9,612 nucleotides of DNA, from assembly GCA_025925615.1 (NCBI GenBank), contig JAICLN010000141.1, positions 1 to 9,612 on the forward strand, read 5' to 3'. The notes beneath the pieces were generated by a model. It saw only the letters and a list, made by a program, of their open reading frames with translations, was not told the origin of the DNA and made no database searches. Position 1 is the first letter of the stretch; every line of letters starts with the position of its first letter. This document shows, in pieces, positions 4,964 through 9,612 of the stretch. The position numbers and the translations under genes are program-made. This DNA is from Actinomycetospora sp. GTDB lineage: Bacteria > Actinomycetota > Actinomycetes > Mycobacteriales > Pseudonocardiaceae.

Positions 4964-5353
4964 ATGACCACCACCGAGCGCCTCGTCGACGTCGGGGCGT
5001 CGCAGGACGTGCCCGAACGCGGCCGCCTCGTCGTCGAGATCACCACCGCGACGGGTGCCGTCACCCTCGGGATCTTCCGGTTCGGGGGCCGGCTCTACGC
5101 CTGGGAGAACGTCTGCGCGCACCAGGGTGGGCCGGCCTGCCAGGGGCGGATCGTGAGCCGGATCCGCGAGCGGCTCGACGAGGAGCGCCGCAGCCTCGGC
5201 CTGCGCTTCGACGAGGACACCATGCACGCGGTGTGCCCGTGGCACGGTTTCGAGTACGACGTCACGACGGGGCGGCACCCCGGGCGCCCCGACCTCGCGC
5301 TGCGGTCCTTCCCGGTGACCGAGGACGGAGGACGGATCCGTGTCTCCGTCTGA
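4964..5353 (+). CDS. Rieske [2Fe-2S] ferredoxin-like protein
   Basis: This 129-residue soluble Rieske protein has no catalytic iron domain, so it should be an electron carrier or an oxygenase component. The cluster ligands are Cys51-x-His53 (NVCAHQGG) and Cys91-x2-His94 (VCPWHGFEYD). His53 and Cys91 are separated by 37 residues, against roughly 15-20 in standard Rieske ferredoxins. The extra 20 or so residues (about 62-85) are a charged probable helix rich in Arg and Glu. Cys59 is additional. A similar long loop occurs in some stand-alone Rieske proteins next to amidohydrolases (general knowledge, unverified here). ATG 4964 is the first start of the Rieske fold and follows a candidate promoter. 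It is the first gene of a four-gene operon; its stop overlaps the next start by 14 nt. No reductase partner is encoded in the window. Confidence 0.88.
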   Translation: MTTTERLVDVGASQDVPERGRLVVEITTATGAVTLGIFRFGGRLYAWENVCAHQGGPACQGRIVSRIRERLDEERRSLGLRFDEDTMHAVCPWHGFEYDVTTGRHPGRPDLALRSFPVTEDGGRIRVSV

Positions 5354-5651
5354 GCGGGCCGGCCACACCGACCGCGCGCGACGCATCGACGACCTGGTCA
5401 CGGCCCTCGGCGTCGAGATCGACGCGGGCCTCGACGACGGGGCGATCGCCGCGCTCGACCCGGGCACGGCCCGCCGCCTCCTGAGCACCGCCGCCCGGTG
5501 CTGGGCCGTCGCCGCCGAGGAGGGCGCCGAGCCGCCGGACGGCCGCGACACCACCCCGACCGACGCCGTCGCCCTCGCCACGGCCGCCCTGCGCAGCCAC
5601 GACCTGAACCCGTTCGACCTGGCCCTGTGGTTCTCGAGGAGTACGTCATGA
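5340..5651 (+). CDS. Unrecognised 103-residue protein in the Rieske/amidohydrolase operon
   Basis: I do not recognise the family. The protein is acidic and looks mostly helical and soluble: no signal peptide, no membrane segment and one Cys (in AARCWAVAAEEG). The last third (TPTDAVALATAALRSHDL, then NPFDLALWFS) looks like an ordered helical end and may be a partner-binding surface. It is very probably a real gene: GGAGG at 5327-5331 lies 8 nt before GTG 5340, the start overlaps the Rieske stop by 14 nt, and its stop overlaps the amidohydrolase start by 4 nt (ATGA). Its third codon positions are as GC-rich as those of its neighbours. The coupling on both sides suggests a subunit or assembly partner of the Rieske protein or the amidohydrolase (inference). 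Confidence 0.75.
   Translation: MSPSERAGHTDRARRIDDLVTALGVEIDAGLDDGAIAALDPGTARRLLSTAARCWAVAAEEGAEPPDGRDTTPTDAVALATAALRSHDLNPFDLALWFSRSTS
5636..5641 (+). promoter_or_regulatory. Ribosome binding site of the amidohydrolase gene
   Basis: GAGGAG lies 6 nt before ATG 5648, inside the last codons of the preceding gene. It fixes the amidohydrolase start and shows independent translation initiation within the coupled operon. Confidence 0.7.
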
Positions 5652-6880
5652 CAGCCACCGACCCGACCGTCCGGCGCCTGCCGACCCAGGAGATCACCAC
5701 CGCCACGGACACCCGGGAGATCCTCGCCAACGCCCGCCGCGACACCGAGCGCTACGGGCTGGACGACTACCTCATCGTCGACGTCGACTCCCACCACGTG
5801 GAGCTCGACTCCTGGCCGGAGATCCTCACCTACCTCGACAGCCCCGTCATGCGCGACACCGCGAGCCAGATGATGCGCAACTGGCCACAGGCCTCGCACC
5901 TGGCGCTGCACAACCACCCGCCGGGGCTGACGATGCAGGACGTCTCCGGGCGCATCCCGCACCAGGCGTCACTCGGGGAGGAGACCCCGGACACGACGTC
6001 GGGCGCCGACCGCGACGTCACGCTCGTGCGCCGGGCGATGAACGCGATGAGCATCGACATCCAGGTCGTGTTCCCACAGCCCATGCTCGAGACCGGGCTG
6101 CACCCCCAGCCCGAGGTCGCGACGGCGCTGCTGGCGGCCTACAACCGCTGGTTCACCGCCGAGGTGCTGCCGCGCGAGCCGCGCATCCGCACCATGCTCG
6201 GCCTGCCGTTCGAGAACCCCGACGCGTGCCTGGCGACGATCGAGGAGTTCGGCGACGCGCCCGGCGTCATCGGCTTCCTCGTCACCAGCCAGCGCCACGC
6301 CGGGGTGCACCGCAACGCCTACATGCCGGTCTACCGCGAGCTGGAGCGCCGGGGGCTGCCGATCGGGTTCCACGCGGGGCCGAACCAGGCCGACACCATG
6401 ACCTCGACGATGAACCGGTTCCTGTCCGCGCATTCCATGAGCTTCGTGACCTGCAACATGACCCACATGACCAACTGGGTGATCAACGGGATCCCGGAGC
6501 GCTTCCCGGGTCTGAAGACGATCTGGATCGAGAGCGGCCTGGCGTGGCTGCCGTTCATGATGCAGCGCCTCGACCACGAGTACTACATGCGCTCCTCGGA
6601 CGCCCCGCTGCTCACGCGCCCCCCGTCGCACTACATCCGCGAGATGTACTACACCAGCCAGCCCATGGAGTGGACCGACGACAAGCTGCTCGCCGCCACG
6701 CTCGAGGCGATCGACGCCGAGAACACGCTGATGTACTCCTCGGACTGGCCGCACTGGGACTTCGACGTCCCGGGCCGGATCGCCGCGCTCCCGTTCGTCT
6801 CCGAGCACGGCAAGCGCAACATCCTCGGCGAGACCGCCCGCAAGGTGTTCGAACTGGGCAACGTCGGGCCGGGCGCGTGA
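5648..6880 (+). CDS. Amidohydrolase-2 family (ACMSD-like) metal-dependent hydrolase/decarboxylase
   Basis: This 410-residue cytoplasmic TIM-barrel protein belongs to the amidohydrolase-related family (PF04909 type). That family includes ACMSD, resorcylate and carboxyvanillate decarboxylases, and hydratases. Barrel signatures in order: VDVDSHHVE (residues 44-52) replaces the DxHxH of classic members; His242 is in IGFHAGPN, His273 in CNMTHMTNW, and Glu295 in WIESGLAWLPFMMQRLDHEY; the catalytic or metal-binding Asp366 is in YSSDWPHWDFD. About 40 residues before the barrel are a family-specific extension. ATG 5648 is supported by GAGGAG at 5636-5641. Both ends overlap neighbours (ATGA, GTGA), so it is the core enzyme of the Rieske/cupin operon. 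Substrate and reaction (C-C hydrolysis, decarboxylation or hydration) cannot be told from sequence. The altered first metal motif suggests a single-metal active site. Confidence 0.88.
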   Translation: MTATDPTVRRLPTQEITTATDTREILANARRDTERYGLDDYLIVDVDSHHVELDSWPEILTYLDSPVMRDTASQMMRNWPQASHLALHNHPPGLTMQDVSGRIPHQASLGEETPDTTSGADRDVTLVRRAMNAMSIDIQVVFPQPMLETGLHPQPEVATALLAAYNRWFTAEVLPREPRIRTMLGLPFENPDACLATIEEFGDAPGVIGFLVTSQRHAGVHRNAYMPVYRELERRGLPIGFHAGPNQADTMTSTMNRFLSAHSMSFVTCNMTHMTNWVINGIPERFPGLKTIWIESGLAWLPFMMQRLDHEYYMRSSDAPLLTRPPSHYIREMYYTSQPMEWTDDKLLAATLEAIDAENTLMYSSDWPHWDFDVPGRIAALPFVSEHGKRNILGETARKVFELGNVGPGA

Positions 6881-7251
6881 GCGGGTTCGTCCGCGCGGCC
6901 GGCGCGGGGGAGACCTACGACTTCGACGGGGCCGTGTTCACGGTCAAGGCCTCGGGGCGCGACACCGAGGGGCGGGTCTCGGTGATGGAGCAGGAGGCGC
7001 CGGCCGGGCTCGTCGTCGCGCCGCACACCCACGAGGGCGAGGACGAGATGTTCCACGTGCTCGCCGGGCGGGTCGGGGGCCGGTGCGGGGACGAGGAGTT
7101 CACCGCGGAGACGGGCGGCTTCATCTTCCTGCCGCGCGACGTCGAGCACTCGCTCTGGGTGCTGGGCGACGAGACGGTGCGGATGCTGACGATCTGCGGT
7201 CCGGCGAAGTTCGACCGACTGGTGGTGGAGCAGGGACGCCGACGCGGGTGA
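6877..7251 (+). CDS. Single-domain cupin protein
   Basis: This 124-residue beta-barrel cupin (cupin_2 type) has complete metal-binding residues. Motif 1 is PHTHEGEDEMFHVLAG with His50, His52 and Glu57, an exact G(X)5HxH(X)4E(X)6G match at the metal end. Motif 2 is FLPRDVEHSLWVLG with His91. GTG 6877 overlaps the amidohydrolase stop by 4 nt (GTGA), so it is the last gene of the operon and translationally coupled. Such small cupins act as dioxygenases, isomerases or ligand-binding proteins. Beside an ACMSD-like enzyme and a Rieske protein, a role in oxidising or isomerising the same substrate is plausible (inference). Only 20 nt separate it from the convergent hrpB gene, and no clear terminator hairpin was seen there. 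Confidence 0.87.
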   Translation: MSGFVRAAGAGETYDFDGAVFTVKASGRDTEGRVSVMEQEAPAGLVVAPHTHEGEDEMFHVLAGRVGGRCGDEEFTAETGGFIFLPRDVEHSLWVLGDETVRMLTICGPAKFDRLVVEQGRRRG

Positions 7252-7271
7252 CCGCGACGATGGCCGACGGG

Positions 7272-9612
7272 CTAGACCCGCGGGTCCTCCGGCCACGCGT
7301 GCTTGGGGTGGCGGCCCCGCAGCTCCGCCCGCACCTGCGGGTAGCCGGTGTCCCAGAACGACGCCAGGTCGGCGGTCACCGCGGCCGGGCGTCCCGCCGG
7401 TGAGAGCAGATGGACGACGACGGGGACGCCGGCCAGCACCGGCGCCCGCTCCCACCCGAACGCGTGCTGGACCCGCAGCGCCACCACCGGCGCCGTCGGG
7501 TCGGTGTAGTCGACGCGGACCCCGCGACCGGACGGCGTCGTGACGCGTTCCGGCGCCAGTTCGTCGAGCCGGCCGGCCTGCGACCACGGCACCAGGTGGC
7601 GCAGCGCGGACGCGACCCTCACCCGCGCGAGGTCGGCCCGGCGGCGGACCCGCGTGAGGTCGAGCCACTCGTCGAGCCGCGCCAGGAGGGACGCGTCGTC
7701 GACGGCGGGCCACGGCTCGCCCAGGGCCGCGTGCAGGAACGCGAGCCGGGCCCGCAGCGCCGTCGCCGCGTCGTCCCAGCGCAGCAGGTCGAGGCCCTCG
7801 GCGGCCAGGCCGTCGCGGACGGCGGCCGCGACGGCGGCCCGCGAGGGGGCGGTCAGCGGTCGGCGGGCGAGCACGATCGCGCCGAGGCGTTCGCGGCGCT
7901 CGGCGACGACGCCCCCGTCCTCCCAGGCCACCACCTCGTCGTCGTGCCACCAGCCGGCCGCGGCCTCGCGGGCGAGGTCCTCGTCGACCGGTACGGCGAG
8001 CCGGACCCGCGCCACCCGGTCGCCCGGCCCGCGCACGGCGTCGGCGACGGCGATCCACGGCGCCCCACGCAGCCCCGACGACGCTCCCAGCTCGACCCCG
8101 GTACCACCCGTCGTCAGGTACTCGCGGGATTCGGCGGAGCGGGCCCGCGCGAGCCGGTCGGGGTAGGCGAGCGCGACGACGGCTCCGCCATGTGAACGAA
8201 TGTGGTCACCCCGACGACCGGATTGGTTCACCTGGCGAAGCCTCCGGACCTCCGCCCGCCACCGCGGATCGTTCGTGGCCCGGGCCGCGCGCCAGCGCTC
8301 GTCGAGGTCGTCGGAGTCGCCCGGTACGTCGGCCGCGAGCAGCGCGACCACCTCGGTGGCCGCGTCGGCCCCGACGGCCTCGGCGCCGTCGAGCAGGGCG
8401 CGCCCGAGCCGCGGGTGCACCCCGGTGGTCGCGACGGCCCGGCCGCGCGCGGTGATCGCCCCGGCCGCGTCGGTCAGGTCGAGCCCGCCCAGCACGGCGC
8501 GGGCCGCGTCGAACGCGGTCGCCGGTGGGGCGTCGAGGAGCGCCAGCCCTGCCCCGTCGGGCGTGCCCCACCGCGCGAGCTGCAGCGCGAAGCCGGTGAG
8601 GTCGGCCTGCGCGATCTCGGGGGCGTCGTGGCGGTCGCGGTGGGCGTGCTCGGCCTCCGACCAGCAGCGGTGCACGACGCCGGGTGCCTCCCGGCCCGCG
8701 CGCCCGGCGCGCTGCGTCGCCGAGGCCTGCGACGCGAGGACGGTGACCAGCGCGTCCAGGCCGCGGGCGTGGTCGGTCCACGGGCGCCGGGAGAGCCCGG
8801 CGTCGACGACGATCCGCACCCCGGGCACCGTCAGGCTGGTCTCGGCGATCGACGTCGCCAGCACGACGCGGCGCCTTCCGGAACCGCCCGCGAGTACCGC
8901 GTCCTGCCGGGCGGCGTCCTGCCCGCCGTGCAGCGTCAGGACCTCGGCGTCGACGCCCGAGACCCGCCGGGCCACCTCGTCGATCTCCCGCCGCCCGGGG
9001 AGGAACCCGAGCACGTCGCCCTCCGCCCCGGCGAGCGCGCGGCGCACGACGGCCGCCACGTGGTCGAGCAGGGCCGGCTCCACCCGCATCCCGCGGGGCG
9101 GGGGGACGGGTCGCGACGGCGGGTCCCAGACGATCTCGACGGGGTGCATCGGGTCGGGTGCGGTGACGACGGGGCCCTCGAGCGCGGCGGCAAGGTCGTC
9201 GGCGGCCGCCGTGGCCGAGGTCGCGAGCAGGCGCAGGTCCGGGCGCAGGGCCCGGGCGTCGACGGCGAAGGCCAGCGCCAGATCGGTGTCGAGGGCGCGC
9301 TCGTGGCACTCGTCGAGGACGACGGCGTCGACGCCCGCGAGCTCCGGGTCCCGCTGCAGCCGGGCGACCAGCAGCCCCGTCGTCACCACCTCGACGCGGG
9401 TGCGCGGGCCGGTGTGGCGCTCGCCCCGCACCGCGTACCCGACCCGCTCGCCCCCCCGCTCACCCAGTAGCGACGCCATCCGCGCGGCGGCGGCCCGGAC
9501 GGCGACGCGGCGCGGCTCGGCCACGACGACCCGGCCGGCCACGGCCCCGGCCAGGGCAAGCGGTACCAGCGTCGTCTTCCCCGTCCCCGGCGGCGCCACC
9601 AGCACCGCGGCC
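7272..9612 (-). CDS. hrpB: ATP-dependent RNA helicase HrpB (5' end outside window)
   Basis: This DExH-box (DEAH/RHA-like) helicase has about 779 visible residues; roughly 20 N-terminal residues are lost beyond the right edge (the family is about 800-820 long). Motifs in order: Walker A APPGTGKTT (near 9575-9600), LDECHER as motif II (near 9299-9316), LLATSAT as motif III, TSIAETSLTVPGV as motif V, and QRAGRAGR as motif VI (8694-8717). The HrpB-specific C-terminal domain follows, and the ending HPKHAWPEDP is diagnostic. The GTG at 9605 lies inside the Walker A lead-in, so it is not the start. The stop is TAG (complement of 7272-7274). The segment NQSGRRGDHIRSHG is encoded by a 48-bp palindrome (8188-8235) and looks like an in-frame insertion in the linker between the helicase core and C-terminal domain. 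Bacterial HrpB is an RNA helicase, in some species tied to mRNA processing; its role here is unknown. Confidence 0.93.
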   Translation of the reverse strand, partial: AAVLVAPPGTGKTTLVPLALAGAVAGRVVVAEPRRVAVRAAAARMASLLGERGGERVGYAVRGERHTGPRTRVEVVTTGLLVARLQRDPELAGVDAVVLDECHERALDTDLALAFAVDARALRPDLRLLATSATAAADDLAAALEGPVVTAPDPMHPVEIVWDPPSRPVPPPRGMRVEPALLDHVAAVVRRALAGAEGDVLGFLPGRREIDEVARRVSGVDAEVLTLHGGQDAARQDAVLAGGSGRRRVVLATSIAETSLTVPGVRIVVDAGLSRRPWTDHARGLDALVTVLASQASATQRAGRAGREAPGVVHRCWSEAEHAHRDRHDAPEIAQADLTGFALQLARWGTPDGAGLALLDAPPATAFDAARAVLGGLDLTDAAGAITARGRAVATTGVHPRLGRALLDGAEAVGADAATEVVALLAADVPGDSDDLDERWRAARATNDPRWRAEVRRLRQVNQSGRRGDHIRSHGGAVVALAYPDRLARARSAESREYLTTGGTGVELGASSGLRGAPWIAVADAVRGPGDRVARVRLAVPVDEDLAREAAAGWWHDDEVVAWEDGGVVAERRERLGAIVLARRPLTAPSRAAVAAAVRDGLAAEGLDLLRWDDAATALRARLAFLHAALGEPWPAVDDASLLARLDEWLDLTRVRRRADLARVRVASALRHLVPWSQAGRLDELAPERVTTPSGRGVRVDYTDPTAPVVALRVQHAFGWERAPVLAGVPVVVHLLSPAGRPAAVTADLASFWDTGYPQVRAELRGRHPKHAWPEDPRV
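8188..8235. repeat. 48-bp imperfect palindrome inside hrpB
   Basis: The arms 8188-8201 and 8222-8235 pair at 12 of 14 positions (core GTGAACGAAT with ATTGGTTCAC, one mismatch), and GGTC (8204-8207) pairs with GACC (8216-8219) inside, all around one centre. It is clearly lower in GC than the surrounding helicase gene. It keeps the hrpB frame open. It resembles a REP-type dispersed palindrome inserted in frame; its outer ends GTGAAC/GTTCAC recall the GTGAGC/GCTCAC ends of the repeat at 3881-3920. Confidence 0.6.

Noticed and set aside
5969..6808. 279-codon minus-strand open frame inside the amidohydrolase gene
   Set aside because: It is antisense to clear amidohydrolase motifs and has no recognisable protein features.
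7275..7286. 12-bp perfect palindrome GACCCGCGGGTC at the end of hrpB
   Set aside because: It lies within the last codons, leaves no useful loop for a terminator, and such short GC palindromes are expected by chance here.
8202..9470. 422-codon plus-strand open frame opposite hrpB
   Set aside because: The minus strand encodes complete helicase motifs here; the plus-strand frame has no domain signal.
1..9612. tRNA, rRNA, CRISPR arrays, insertion sequences, riboswitches
   Set aside because: No tRNA-like cloverleaf, no regularly spaced repeat array and no transposase or integrase motif was seen on either strand.

Overview
The window is very GC-rich (third codon positions are almost all G or C). 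It has GTG starts, 4-14 nt stop/start overlaps and near-leaderless -10 boxes, and it encodes families typical of Actinobacteria: a TIGR02569-type kinase-like protein, a DUF5313 membrane protein, and a HemD/CbiX pair next to a nirD fragment. The gene set fits the Pseudonocardiaceae (Pseudonocardia or a close relative). That is an inference from gene content and style; no marker gene fixes the genus.

Layout, left to right. (1) 1-2194, plus strand: the 3' part of menC (o-succinylbenzoate synthase, menaquinone pathway), a cyanase-like gene lacking the N-terminal domain, and a TIGR02569-type kinase-like protein that probably has its own leaderless promoter. (2) 2215-3903, plus strand: a fragment of nirD (nitrite reductase small subunit) overlapping hemD (uroporphyrinogen-III synthase), which overlaps a CbiX/SirB-type chelatase gene. 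This looks like the siroheme-supply tail of an assimilatory nitrite reductase operon whose catalytic genes are gone from this spot. (3) 3881-3920: a perfect 15-bp hairpin carrying the end of the chelatase gene and the end of a convergent membrane-protein gene. (4) 3917-4850: the DUF5313 gene (minus) and an OhrR-like MarR regulator (plus) diverge from a 64-nt region with two tandem 14-bp operator-like repeats. (5) 4964-7251, plus strand: a tightly overlapping four-gene operon of Rieske ferredoxin, an unrecognised 103-residue protein, an ACMSD-type amidohydrolase and a single-domain cupin. (6) 7272-9612, minus strand: hrpB, an ATP-dependent RNA helicase running off the right edge, with a 48-bp imperfect palindrome inside its reading frame.

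The best candidate for an undescribed system is the Rieske / small protein / amidohydrolase / cupin operon. It combines a 2Fe-2S electron carrier, a metal-dependent hydrolase or decarboxylase and a metal-binding cupin, which suggests a small oxidative catabolic or tailoring pathway. The preceding redox-sensor-like MarR gene may regulate it. The substrate cannot be read from the sequence. The other notable signals are the domain-deleted cyanase that keeps its catalytic residues, the nirD remnant, and two REP-like palindromes that start and end with related bases.
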